Part shown: piece after piece, positions 53,961 through 62,838 of the stretch
How positions within the stretch are numbered: the first letter of the stretch is position 1
Layout of the letters: every line of letters starts with the position of its first letter
DNA from: QHXW01 sp035297145
GTDB lineage: Bacteria; Acidobacteriota; Terriglobia; Bryobacterales; Bryobacteraceae
Direction of reading: 5' to 3'
Assembly: GCA_035297145.1 (NCBI GenBank)
Contig: DATGZN010000112.1
Location: forward strand, 124,001-188,000
Length of the DNA: 64,000 nucleotides
Notes under the pieces: model-generated
Told to the model about the DNA's origin: nothing
The model's input: only the letters and a program-made list of their open reading frames with translations
Database searches by the model: none
Program-made: the position numbers and the translations under genes

Positions 53961-54917
53961 TTATCGCGAAGAGCGCTCGAGTTCGGTAATCCATTTCGGC
54001 ACTCGACCTTCGGCGTCGTCATTCACCGGTTTGCCAATGGTGTCGCCGGTGAGATCGAACCAGGAGCCGCCGTCATCGTTATATTTGCCAGGCCCTGCAT
54101 AAGCCGGGTCCTTCATGGCTTCTTCTAAACTAATAAAGCTGTAGCCGCGCTTGCGTATGATGGCGATGGAATCGCGCAGGGAGACCGAATTCATTTCGCT
54201 GCAATGGATGAGCAGGATCTGGGGCAGCTCGTAACCGAACAGGTCGCGAGAGATCTTTTCCGCCTGTTCGAATTCGACGTCGATCACTCCTAGATAAGCT
54301 TGCCGGATCTTTTCGGCGACATCGGCTTTCCCGACGCGCAACATGCGGCTGTAGGCCCCAGCGAACATGTAATCCTTGTAGTCGGCGGTAACGGGCGCGA
54401 TGCGGTAGTGATGCTGCTCGAGAAAGTCCGCGAACTGCTGGCGCACCTCGGGGGTTTTGCCGTAGTCGAGGAACGGGTAGCGAAACCAGACCAGTTTGCG
54501 GCCGCGCGCTTCGAGCAGCGCCCGTGTGATTACCTCACCTTTAATCAGGTTGTCCTCAAACTGCCATAACGGGACCTCATTGAGACTGGGATGCGAGTAC
54601 GTGTGGTTGCCGAGATCGTAACCTGCGTCGAGCCAGTTGGCGAGGACGGCAGCGCGGCCGTCACGCTGGCCCTGCACGTTGAGCTCGCGCTCGTTGATGA
54701 AAATGGTGGCGGGCACTTTTTCCGCCTGGAGAGAGCCAAGCAGGCCGGCCGAGATCCGTTGAAATCTCTCGAGATCCTTAAGCTCGTCGACAACGGGACC
54801 GTCATCGATGGTGATGGCTACGCGGCGCCCGCTAGCAGGGGCTTGAGCCGAAGCTGGGCAGAGACCCGTTAGCGCGAGCACTGCTGCCAGGAGCCGAGGC
54901 GAAGGCGACAACGTCAT
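53961..54917 (-). CDS. exported NodB-type polysaccharide deacetylase
   Basis: This CE4-family protein of 318 residues has a signal peptide ending near PASAQA. Motif 1 is T36-I-D38-D39-G-P with the catalytic base and metal ligand. H105-T-Y-S-H109 is the zinc motif and WFRYPFLD is motif 3. It should remove acetyl groups from chitin, peptidoglycan or exopolysaccharide. It begins eight bases after the candidate glycosidase gene on the minus strand, so both are likely produced together. Confidence 0.92.
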   Translation of the reverse strand: MTLSPSPRLLAAVLALTGLCPASAQAPASGRRVAITIDDGPVVDELKDLERFQRISAGLLGSLQAEKVPATIFINERELNVQGQRDGRAAVLANWLDAGYDLGNHTYSHPSLNEVPLWQFEDNLIKGEVITRALLEARGRKLVWFRYPFLDYGKTPEVRQQFADFLEQHHYRIAPVTADYKDYMFAGAYSRMLRVGKADVAEKIRQAYLGVIDVEFEQAEKISRDLFGYELPQILLIHCSEMNSVSLRDSIAIIRKRGYSFISLEEAMKDPAYAGPGKYNDDGGSWFDLTGDTIGKPVNDDAEGRVPKWITELERSSR

Positions 54918-54925
54918 TTCATATC

Positions 54926-57070
54926 TCAGCTTCCGATTCTACCGCGCAACACCGTCACGGAAGCTTTGGGCAGGGTGAATGTGGCCTGCGGATTTCCGGT
55001 GACAATTGTCCCGGCCGGTGGCCCATCGGGATCGGCGTGGCTATGGGGACCGTCGTTCTTCCACACATACTGCTCACTGCCGAACGTTACGAGCGTGACC
55101 GGTCCGGTGAAGCTGGCGTTGCGCCTGGTCTTTGCATCTTCGAACGCAACACGCACGGTGTGTGGGTTGGACTCGTCGCGATTCACCAGCATCAGCGACC
55201 AGTTGCCATCGGGGCGATGCACCGCATACGAAGTCACCAGCACGTTTCCTTCACTGTCTTTGATGCCGGTTGCCGAAGGGAACATGTGATGAATGCCAGA
55301 GTGATGCGCGGCCCACTCGAGGTTGAGCATGTGGGCGGTCCAATAGAATGCTGTGTAGCCGTTGATGTTGTAATCGCGGTCGGATACGAAGTTCGACCAT
55401 GAGGCGGTGCCGAGGCAGGTATTCTGGATGCCCTGAGGTTGAATGGGCGAATGATAGTAAGCGGCGCCGCCACCTTCAAAGAAAGCGCCGATGCTGTCGG
55501 CCAGCCAAAGCCCGCCCCAGATGGTGCTCATGGGTCCGGTGAGTCCGGCGGCCACGCTGCTCTCGGTCACCATGAGTGGAACGTCTTTCGACACGCCGTC
55601 GGATCGCCACACGTCCAGAATATGTTTCATCAACTGCGGTTCCCGGTACAAAGATTTCCAGGTGATGTCGCATCGCTCGAATGGGTAGTGCTCGAATGAG
55701 ACGAACGCGAGGTCCGACAGCCGGCCGTGCGCTTTCAAGTATTCCACGAATCGGCCCATCCAGGAGGTTCGGCCTTGGGCATCCGGCCACACGCGGATAT
55801 CTTCGTTGACGCCCTCGAAAACCGGACCGCCGAGTTTGAGCTTGGGGTCGACTTTATGAATCGCCGCAGCCCACTGGAGGTAGAGAGTGGCGTAGTCTTC
55901 GGGCATGGCGTGCTTGCCGTCGGGCTCTTCGCCCATCTCGATGTAGCTGATGGGGTAGCCGCGCTTCTCGATGTAAGCGATTTGTGCGGCGGCGTCATCC
56001 GGCGTGCCATAGAGCAGCGTTACCGGAATCATGGCGGGCAGGTTGTTGGTCAGCCCGCTCGAGAAGAAAATATCGAAACCGCTGTGTTGGCCTCCACCGG
56101 TGGCGTTGACGTCGGCGGCGGCATGCCAAGGATCGATGGAAGAAGCGCAGTAGGACGGCGCGTCACGGCCCGTGGCGCCTTGAGTGGCGTCGACGAAAGC
56201 TCCGCTGGCATCGACCGTGCCGGCGTGAATCTCCTGGATGGCGTAGCCGACGCAGTTGCGGACGTCGTCCGATCCGTGAACATCGCAGGTATTGGATGAG
56301 GCAGTCATCCAGATACGAAGGAAGCGAGTGCTGACGGGAGAGCCGGTGAACGTCAGAGTTACAGTGCCACCCTTTCCATTCTTCACATCACCGTCGGGGA
56401 AAGTCTTCCATTCACCTTTCGGGCCGGCATCGAAATCCAGGGCCCCTGTTCCTACCCAGTACTGGACCTGATAAGCCGCGGCGTACGGGCTGGCCCAACC
56501 GATCTGGACGGCGCTCACGGGCTTTTCAGCTTTCAAATCCACGACGACCCATTGCGGGTGGAGCGAATCGCTTTCACCGGTGAATTTGCTGGCGAGATAG
56601 GGATTGCTCTTCCAGTAGCTGAGATTGGCGCCCTGCACGGGACGATCGCCGCTGGTGGCGAAGCCGCGGTGCGGCAAAGGGTAGGAGAGGATGTAGCGGA
56701 TCGGCTCCTTAAGCTCGGTCGAGCCGGTGAAGTACCCGTTCTTGTTGGCAGCATCGCTCCATGTTCCGTTATCATTCCAATGCCAGGCAGCCATGCGAAG
56801 CTCGGAGTTGTTGCGGTATGTGATGGGTCCCCAGCCGGCCGACAGAGATTCCTGGATGATGTGCGGTGTGTAGACCATGTCGATGTCCCTGTGGGAGAGG
56901 GCATCGATGGAGCTGCCGAGAGCGCTATCGGGATCGAACGAGTTAATGACGTGGCTGGGAGTGATATCGACGTGAACGACGGCGGTGTCCTTCGCGGAAT
57001 CGGTAGCGGCGAGGCAGGGAAGTGCGGCGGCGACGGTGGCTGCGGCCAGGAACGAGCGGTGCGTGAACAT
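54926..57070 (-). CDS. secreted discoidin plus TIM-barrel protein, candidate glycoside hydrolase (paralog B)
   Basis: The 714-residue protein starts at ATG 57070 behind GGAG, with signal peptide SFLAAATVAAALPCLAAT. It aligns over its length with the protein at 41169-43295: ITPSHVINSF, ITYRNNSELRMAAWHWN, the discoidin strands (QWVVVDLKAEKPVSAVQIGWA), YIEMGEEPDG (Glu382) and MVTESS (Glu503). The two glutamates are 121 residues apart, as in paralog A (120). An open frame continues upstream to 57409 without family similarity. Likely a retaining glycosidase of an unassigned clan GH-A family. It heads a four-gene minus-strand operon with deacetylases. Confidence 0.75.
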   Translation of the reverse strand: MFTHRSFLAAATVAAALPCLAATDSAKDTAVVHVDITPSHVINSFDPDSALGSSIDALSHRDIDMVYTPHIIQESLSAGWGPITYRNNSELRMAAWHWNDNGTWSDAANKNGYFTGSTELKEPIRYILSYPLPHRGFATSGDRPVQGANLSYWKSNPYLASKFTGESDSLHPQWVVVDLKAEKPVSAVQIGWASPYAAAYQVQYWVGTGALDFDAGPKGEWKTFPDGDVKNGKGGTVTLTFTGSPVSTRFLRIWMTASSNTCDVHGSDDVRNCVGYAIQEIHAGTVDASGAFVDATQGATGRDAPSYCASSIDPWHAAADVNATGGGQHSGFDIFFSSGLTNNLPAMIPVTLLYGTPDDAAAQIAYIEKRGYPISYIEMGEEPDGKHAMPEDYATLYLQWAAAIHKVDPKLKLGGPVFEGVNEDIRVWPDAQGRTSWMGRFVEYLKAHGRLSDLAFVSFEHYPFERCDITWKSLYREPQLMKHILDVWRSDGVSKDVPLMVTESSVAAGLTGPMSTIWGGLWLADSIGAFFEGGGAAYYHSPIQPQGIQNTCLGTASWSNFVSDRDYNINGYTAFYWTAHMLNLEWAAHHSGIHHMFPSATGIKDSEGNVLVTSYAVHRPDGNWSLMLVNRDESNPHTVRVAFEDAKTRRNASFTGPVTLVTFGSEQYVWKNDGPHSHADPDGPPAGTIVTGNPQATFTLPKASVTVLRGRIGS

Positions 57071-57151
57071 TGGAATGACTCCGGGCGGAATTATATCGCG
57101 ATTGTCAAACACCAGGGACCGAAGCGCGCGCGAATTCCGTATTCCTAAGTG

Positions 57152-57444
57152 ATGGCGACGCGATTTCGTTGGGCCGTGGGCGTGATAGTGACGGCAGCAT
57201 GTGCGTGTGCGGCCGGCGGCATCATACTGTGCGAGACGGCGCTTCATGTGCCAAAGGTTCGCCCTTTTCCTGTTCCGGCGTTCGCGACATGGCGCGAGGT
57301 TCCTCGCGCACGCTCGCTTCCCGAAATCCGCGCTGCATCGCTTTATGGCTGGTGCCGGGAGCTGCACACACGGGAGCGTTTGCCACAGCGCCGGAACAGT
57401 TTCGGTCACGGGTGCTCGGCTGGTTTTCAGAGCACGCCCATTAG
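57152..57444 (+). pseudogene. decayed alpha/beta hydrolase remnant
   Basis: From the ATG at 57152, residues 1-50 look like the N-terminus of a serine alpha/beta hydrolase with a signal anchor (CETALHVPKVRPFPVPAF). In another frame, from about 57346 to the TAG at 57442-57444, the sequence LVPGAAHTGAFATAPEQF and RVLGWF matches the C-terminal catalytic His region of the same family. The central 200 or so residues, including the nucleophile, are missing, and a frame change joins the ends. The gene is almost certainly non-functional. Confidence 0.6.
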
Positions 57445-57604
57445 ATGACGGCCGAGCGCCAGAGAGAGAGATCGGACTGGGTTTCCCGGGTTTTCTTTGT
57501 CCCTCTTTGCTCGCGACCTATCCAAAGTAAACGTTGACCGCAGGTTTCGCCCGGAGCAGCATAGCAGTAGTGGACGCAGAAGGTGCTGCGTCCGGAGTCT
57601 GGCC

Positions 57605-57937
57605 ATGAGCCTACCGCAATCGGATCCGAAGCAAGCAGGCGCGGTTACCGAGAAGGGCGCCGGCAAACGACTGCACGCGCGTAACGCCGTCCAGCGCCAG
57701 GTTCGTCTCTGTTGGCGAGGTAGCGAGGGAGACCGCATTCTCCAAGCGCGTGCCATCGACATCAGCAGTTTCGGGATGCTGGTGGAAGCTGAAAAAGCAA
57801 TTCCCCCAGGAACGCTCGTTTCGGTGCAGACGAACGCGACGATGATCGGTAAGGCTTGCGTACGCCACTGCACACCCAAAGGCGCAAAGTACCGAATTGG
57901 CCTCCTCATGCCGGATCGCATGGTCCGCGAGCTTTAG
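57605..57937 (+). CDS. PilZ-domain protein A
   Basis: The 110-residue PilZ domain has both c-di-GMP-binding motifs: RLHAR (RxxxR) and DISSFG (D/NxSxxG). It probably acts as a cytoplasmic effector that changes an unknown partner when c-di-GMP is bound. ATG 57605 follows CGGAG and matches the start of the second copy; a longer frame begins at 57497. A close paralog is 6 kb downstream (63643-63978) and shares VSVQTN and ACVRHCTPKGxKYxIGL-like sequence. Confidence 0.88.
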   Translation: MSLPQSDPKQAGAVTEKGAGKRLHARNAVQRQVRLCWRGSEGDRILQARAIDISSFGMLVEAEKAIPPGTLVSVQTNATMIGKACVRHCTPKGAKYRIGLLMPDRMVREL

Positions 57938-58066
57938 TTCTGAATCGGCGCCCTCGATAGGTCCGTTACCAGGGCCAGCGCACTTGCATCGGCCGCCCGG
58001 ATGTTGTATTCAGAAAGGCGCACTCATTTTTTTTCGGCAGAGACCACGCAGGCACAAAGAGGCGCC

Positions 58067-58966
58067 ATGAAAGTTTCCCTGGGCAGTTGGGCTTTTTCCT
58101 TCGGTCCGTTCGCGGACCATCCCATTCCATTTGAGAAAACGGCCAGACGGCTTTCCGAAGCCGGCTATGACGGCATCGAGATCTGCGGGTTTCCGCCGCA
58201 CATAACGCTCGATCAGTATCCCAGCAAGGACTCGCGGCGCGAGCTGGTGCAGTTCCTGCGTGACAATCGCCTGGGTGTGTCCGGCTATGCGGCGGATTTT
58301 ACCAGTGTGAATCCGGTGATTCCGGGCAACAAGGACCGCTACCTGGATCTGGTGAAGCGAAACGCGGAGATGTGCGCGGATATCGGCAGCCCGTGCCTTC
58401 GCGTGGATACCATTGCCGCTCCGGGATCAATTGAAGACAGCGCCTACCAGTCCGCTTTCGACCGCCTGGCCGCCCTATGGCACGATGCCGCCGGAATCGC
58501 CCAGCAGGCCGGCGTGCGCATGGTCTGGGAATTCGAGCCAGGTTTTTCTTTTAACAAGCCTTCGGAAGTGCTGGCCATGCACCAGAAAGTGGCGCATCCG
58601 AATTTCTTCGTGATGTTCGACACCTCGCACGCCTACATGTGCGCTGTGGTGGGCGCGCGGCAGCACGGCGTTAAGGAGACTCTGCCCGGCGGCGTCGCGG
58701 AATTCCTGGAGAAGCTCAAGGGCCGCATCGGTGCAATCCACCTCATCGATTCCGATGGTACGCTGCACGGCGATGAAACCAGCACCCACCGCCCGTTTAG
58801 CGAAGGCTTCATCGACTTTCGAACCATCGCGCCGAAACTGCTGGAGGTCCCGAACATCGAGTGGTGGTGCATCGACATGTGTTTCTGGGCCGGATCCTGG
58901 GAACTGGTCGAGCCGAGTCTCCAATTCGTGCGCAATCTGCTGGGTGCTCACGCCGTGGTCGCATGA
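58067..58966 (+). CDS. sugar phosphate isomerase/epimerase
   Basis: The 299-residue TIM barrel of the xylose-isomerase-like family starts at ATG 58067, MKVSLGSWAFSFGPF. Metal-site residues include Glu in YDGIEICGF, Glu in MVWEFEPGF, Asp/His in FVMFDTSHAYM and His/Asp in IGAIHLIDSDG. No signal peptide is present, so it works in the cytoplasm. It overlaps the next gene's ATG by four bases (ATGA at 58963-58966). The paired amidohydrolase suggests a short pathway for a sugar-derived lactone or amide. Confidence 0.88.
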   Translation: MKVSLGSWAFSFGPFADHPIPFEKTARRLSEAGYDGIEICGFPPHITLDQYPSKDSRRELVQFLRDNRLGVSGYAADFTSVNPVIPGNKDRYLDLVKRNAEMCADIGSPCLRVDTIAAPGSIEDSAYQSAFDRLAALWHDAAGIAQQAGVRMVWEFEPGFSFNKPSEVLAMHQKVAHPNFFVMFDTSHAYMCAVVGARQHGVKETLPGGVAEFLEKLKGRIGAIHLIDSDGTLHGDETSTHRPFSEGFIDFRTIAPKLLEVPNIEWWCIDMCFWAGSWELVEPSLQFVRNLLGAHAVVA

Positions 58967-60078
58967 ACCGGCGAACCTTCCTGCAAGTGGCGGCGGCAGG
59001 GCCTATTACGCTGCCCGAGTTTCATCCGAAAAGCATGCTGCACGTGCCCGAGCATCCCGTGCCGCGCGCCAAGTTTCCCGCCATCGATGTTCACACCCAC
59101 CTGTTCGGGGCGGGGCGCAAAGCGGCTCCCGATTCCGCCGAGGCACATGCGGAACTGGCCCAGGTTGCCAAGTACATGGACGAATGCAACCTCGAAACCC
59201 TGCTTAATCTGACCGGTGGGAACTCCCAAACGCTGGCGGCGATCCGCAAAACCATGGTGGATTTTGGTGCTAAATTCATCACCGCGGCGGAACCGGTGTG
59301 GTCGCGCGCCAGCGAGCCTGGTTATGCGCAGTGGCAGGCGGAGGAGTTACAGAAATGCAAGCAGGAAGGGGCCGTTGCCTTGAAGATCGTCAAGGTCCTG
59401 GGGCTCTACCTGCGCGAGAACGGAAAGCTGGTGGCGATCGACGATCCGCGCTTCGATCCTATGTGGGATGCGGCCGGCTCGCTCGATCTGCCGGTCATGA
59501 TCCACACCGGCGATCCCGGCGCGTTCTTCACGCCGATCGACCGGTTCAGCGAGCGCTATGAGGAGCTGCAAAACCATCCCGACTGGTCTTTCTACGGCCG
59601 CGATTTCCCCCTGCGCAGCGAGTTGCATGAGGCACGCAACCGCGTAGCTGCGCGCCATCCCAAGACAAAGTTCGTCTACCTGCACGTAGGAAATGATGCC
59701 GAGGATCTCGCCGTGGCGAGCGGATGGCTGGATCGCTATCCGAACGTGCAAGTTGAAATCGCCGCGCGCTTGGGAGAACTGGGCCGCCAGCCGCGTGCCT
59801 CCCGGAAGTTCTTCGAACGCTACCAGGACCGCATTATGTTCGGCACCGACGCAACCTGGAATGCCGGAAAGGAATTGCCGCAGCAGGATCTGAAGCCGGA
59901 AATGTACCGCTGCTATTTCCGGTTTCTCGAAACCGACGACGAGTATTTCGACTACGCGCCGTCAGAAGTCCCGCCGCAAGGCCGCTGGAAAATCTACGGC
60001 ATCGCGCTGCCGGATGGAATTCTAAAAAAGCTCTATCACAACAACGCGGCTCGCCTATTCCGGCTCAAGACGATCTAG
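58963..60078 (+). CDS. amidohydrolase-family protein with Tat-like signal
   Basis: In this 371-residue protein MNRRTFLQVAAAGPITL resembles a Tat signal, and a metal-dependent TIM barrel follows with DVHTHLFG (His44, His46). VMIHTGDPGAFF and the late FGTDATWN supply further ligands. It belongs to the amidohydrolase-2 group that includes decarboxylases and lactonases. The ATG is inside the stop of the isomerase gene, so they are translated together. Being exported while its partner is cytoplasmic is unusual and may mean the signal is not cleaved. Confidence 0.85.
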   Translation: MNRRTFLQVAAAGPITLPEFHPKSMLHVPEHPVPRAKFPAIDVHTHLFGAGRKAAPDSAEAHAELAQVAKYMDECNLETLLNLTGGNSQTLAAIRKTMVDFGAKFITAAEPVWSRASEPGYAQWQAEELQKCKQEGAVALKIVKVLGLYLRENGKLVAIDDPRFDPMWDAAGSLDLPVMIHTGDPGAFFTPIDRFSERYEELQNHPDWSFYGRDFPLRSELHEARNRVAARHPKTKFVYLHVGNDAEDLAVASGWLDRYPNVQVEIAARLGELGRQPRASRKFFERYQDRIMFGTDATWNAGKELPQQDLKPEMYRCYFRFLETDDEYFDYAPSEVPPQGRWKIYGIALPDGILKKLYHNNAARLFRLKTI

Positions 60079-60080
60079 CT

Positions 60081-60617
60081 TCAACGCGCGACTTTCACCG
60101 GCACGCTCGCCTCAACATCCTGCCAGGCCAGTTTGAGTGTGAAGGCGTCGGATCCGCTGGGTGCCATGCTGATGGTGAACTCTTCCACCGGCGAGCTGAG
60201 TTTGGCAACGTGCATCTTGGTGCGACCCACGTCCTCCGATTCCTTGTAGGTAAACGCGCCCCACTGCTTCGCGTTCTTGCTGATGATCAGCGTCCAGGAA
60301 TCCGCTTCGGGAATGGTGAACAGACCATACGTGCCCTTGGGAACCTTGAGGCCGTTGATGTCGAGATCCGCATCCGTCTCGATCGTGGAGCACTGGTCAG
60401 CGCCGGTGCGCCACACCTTTCCGTAAGGCTCGTGGTCGCCAATCATCTTGCGTCCGCGAAGCGACGGCCGTCCATAAGTGATCGTAATCTTGTGGCCTCC
60501 GGCTTCAACAGAGGTCGATTCGTGCGGGCTCTTGTTTTGCGCTGGAGCCACGTTGGCCAATCCGAAGATCAGCGCGCCGGTTGCTGCAATCGTCATGAGT
60601 TTGGGCATGTGGTCCAT
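60081..60617 (-). CDS. DUF2911 exported protein
   Basis: The product is 178 residues from ATG 60617, or 175 from ATG 60608, which has a TGGA site. MTIAATGALIFGLANVAPAQ is a signal peptide. The mature protein carries the DUF2911 core: ITITYGRPSLRGRKMIG, YGKVWRTGADQ and KGTYGLFTIP. Members are common in Bacteroidota and Acidobacteriota; the function is undefined. It is convergent with the amidohydrolase gene, with stops two bases apart. Confidence 0.9.
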   Translation of the reverse strand: MDHMPKLMTIAATGALIFGLANVAPAQNKSPHESTSVEAGGHKITITYGRPSLRGRKMIGDHEPYGKVWRTGADQCSTIETDADLDINGLKVPKGTYGLFTIPEADSWTLIISKNAKQWGAFTYKESEDVGRTKMHVAKLSSPVEEFTISMAPSGSDAFTLKLAWQDVEASVPVKVAR

Positions 60618-60762
60618 TTTAGAACGGCCCCGAAGCCCGTGGGCATCCGCAATTTTCATGGTCGCCGATGGCCGCCACCTGCTCCGCTGCAACCGAAGGC
60701 CGGTCTATTGCATCAATACCGATTAGGGTAAAATAGAGCAAAAACCTTTGGACATCCGAGGT

Positions 60763-61614
60763 ATGAGGCCACTTCTGTTCTTTTCGCTCGTCTGCGCAAC
60801 TCTTGTCGCCAAGAGTCCCGGCTATGAGCGCGCTCGGGCGCTTTATGAGAACACCGACTACGATGGCTCGCTGGCGCTGTTGTTGCCGGCCGAGGAAAAA
60901 GACGTTTCCACCCTGGTCCTGATCGGTCAGAACTATTTCATGATGCGCGATGCCACGCGCGCCTCGGAGTTCTTCCAGCAGGCCGTCGACCTCGAGCCTA
61001 CTAACTCGGTTTACTACCACTGGCTGGGCCGCGCATGGGGCCTGCGCGCAGAGACCGGCAGCATCTTTACCGCCATGAGCAGTGCCTCAAAAGCGCGGCA
61101 GAATTTCGAAAAGGCTATCGAACTCGACCCCCACAACTCCGAGGCCGTGAACGATCTGTTCGAGTTCTATGTAGAGGCCCCTGGTTTCATTGGCGGCGGC
61201 CTGGATAAGGCAGCGGCGTTGGCGGAACGCATCGCCGCTCACGACGCCGCTGAGGGGAACTACGCGCAGGCGCGCATGGCGGAAAAGAGAAAGGAATACT
61301 CGCGCGCCGAAAGTCACCTGCGCCGGGCCATGGAGCTGGCGCCTCGCCAGGTGGGCCGCGTGATCGACCTGGCCAAGTTCCTCGCCAAGCACGGAGACTT
61401 CGAGGAAAGCGAAAAGAGCTTCCAGGCGGCCGAGAAAATCGCCCCCGGTGCTCCCAGATTGATGTTCGCTCGCGCCTCCGCCTACATCCAGGCCAAGCGC
61501 AATATCGAAACGGCCAAGAGTCTCTTGCAGAAGTATCTGACGGCCCAGTTGACGCCGGATGATCCGCCGCGCGAGGAAGCGCGCAAGCTCCTGCAAGAGG
61601 TCTCGGGCGGCTAG
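60763..61614 (+). CDS. exported TPR-repeat protein
   Basis: The product is 283 residues from ATG 60763; a TTG at 60748 is an alternative. A hydrophobic start (LLFFSLVCATLVA) is a signal peptide or anchor. About five tetratricopeptide-like repeats follow, for example ASEFFQQAVDLEPTNSVYYHWLG and ESHLRRAMELAPRQVGRV. It lies six bases before the MacB-like permease gene and probably forms an operon with it, possibly as a periplasmic partner. Confidence 0.85.
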   Translation: MRPLLFFSLVCATLVAKSPGYERARALYENTDYDGSLALLLPAEEKDVSTLVLIGQNYFMMRDATRASEFFQQAVDLEPTNSVYYHWLGRAWGLRAETGSIFTAMSSASKARQNFEKAIELDPHNSEAVNDLFEFYVEAPGFIGGGLDKAAALAERIAAHDAAEGNYAQARMAEKRKEYSRAESHLRRAMELAPRQVGRVIDLAKFLAKHGDFEESEKSFQAAEKIAPGAPRLMFARASAYIQAKRNIETAKSLLQKYLTAQLTPDDPPREEARKLLQEVSGG

Positions 61615-61620
61615 CTGGAA

Positions 61621-62829
61621 ATGCATTTCAACGAGGCGCTCAACTTCAGCGCCCAGTCGCTTCGCGCCAATCCCGTCCGATCCATGCTCACTGGACTCGG
61701 CATGGTGATCGGGACAGCGTCGGTCATCCTGGTCGTCACCATCTCGCTCACCAGCCAGGAGTACATTCTCGATCAAATCGAAGGTGTGGGATCGAACTTA
61801 GTTTATGCGCAGGCTGAGATTGCCACACAACTGAGCGATGCCCAGATCGACGCCGATTTCGTCAAACTCGATGACGTTGCGGCCGTACGCGATCAACTGG
61901 CGGGGCGCATTACAGCAGCTTCCGCCATCATGAACACGTTCGACCGCATGCGCTTAGACGGCAAGGATCAGTACGTGCAAGTGATCGGCACCGACGAATT
62001 CTACAAGCCCGTGCGCAACATGGTCGTGCTCTCCGGCCGGTTTCTGGATTCGAGCGATGTCGCCCTCCGGCAGAAAGTCTGCCTGCTCACCGACAAGTTC
62101 GCCAAGCGCCTGTACGGCAGCGCGTCCGCCGCGCTGGGCAATGTCATCAAGATTCACGACCTACAATTCACCGTGGTCGGAGCATTCAAGGAGAAGGTCG
62201 AGAGCTTCGGGCAGTCGGAGCTGGGCGCCGAGACAATTTTGATTCCCTTCACGGTGCTCCGCTACTTCGCAGCCGCCGAGCGCGTTGACCCAATGGATGT
62301 GCAGGTCAAATCGGCAAGCGATGTCGAAGCGGTTACGCGGGAGATTAAGCACATTCTCGAAAGCCGCCATCGCCCTGGCGCGAAGTACCGCGTACAGAAT
62401 CTCGCCGCTATTCTGGAGGCCGCGCGCAAGATCGCCACCATCCTGAGCCTCGTGCTGGTGCTGGTCTCCGCGATCGCGCTCGTCATCTCCGGGATCGGCA
62501 TCATGAACATTATGCTGGTGACAGTAAGTGAACGGACCCGCGAAATCGGCATTCGTATGGCCGTGGGAGCGTCACGCAGCGAGATTCAATTGCAGTTTTT
62601 GACGGAGGCCGTGCTCATCAGCCTGACCGGCGGCGTGCTCGGTATTCTGGTAGGTGTGTCGTTGCCCCTCAGCGTTCAGCTCTTCGTGGATAACCTCCGC
62701 ATCCCCGTCTCGCCCGCATCCATCATCATCGCCTTTAGCGTCTCCTGCGCCGTGGGCCTGATTTTCGGCTTGCTGCCCGCTCACCGCGCCTCGCGCCTTA
62801 ACCCGACCGAAGCGCTACGATACGAGTAG
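61621..62829 (+). CDS. MacB/FtsX-type ABC transporter permease
   Basis: In this 402-residue protein one N-terminal transmembrane helix is followed by a MacB-like periplasmic core (about 45-265). Three C-terminal helices bear the FtsX pattern (LVLVLVSAIALVISGIGIMNIM and VSERTREIGIRMAVGA). It is the single-unit type, unlike the 811-residue ADOP protein at 34025-36460. No ATPase gene is adjacent. It may use an ATPase encoded elsewhere to move a lipoprotein or peptide. Confidence 0.92.
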   Translation: MHFNEALNFSAQSLRANPVRSMLTGLGMVIGTASVILVVTISLTSQEYILDQIEGVGSNLVYAQAEIATQLSDAQIDADFVKLDDVAAVRDQLAGRITAASAIMNTFDRMRLDGKDQYVQVIGTDEFYKPVRNMVVLSGRFLDSSDVALRQKVCLLTDKFAKRLYGSASAALGNVIKIHDLQFTVVGAFKEKVESFGQSELGAETILIPFTVLRYFAAAERVDPMDVQVKSASDVEAVTREIKHILESRHRPGAKYRVQNLAAILEAARKIATILSLVLVLVSAIALVISGIGIMNIMLVTVSERTREIGIRMAVGASRSEIQLQFLTEAVLISLTGGVLGILVGVSLPLSVQLFVDNLRIPVSPASIIIAFSVSCAVGLIFGLLPAHRASRLNPTEALRYE

Positions 62830-62838
62830 AGTTTTGCG

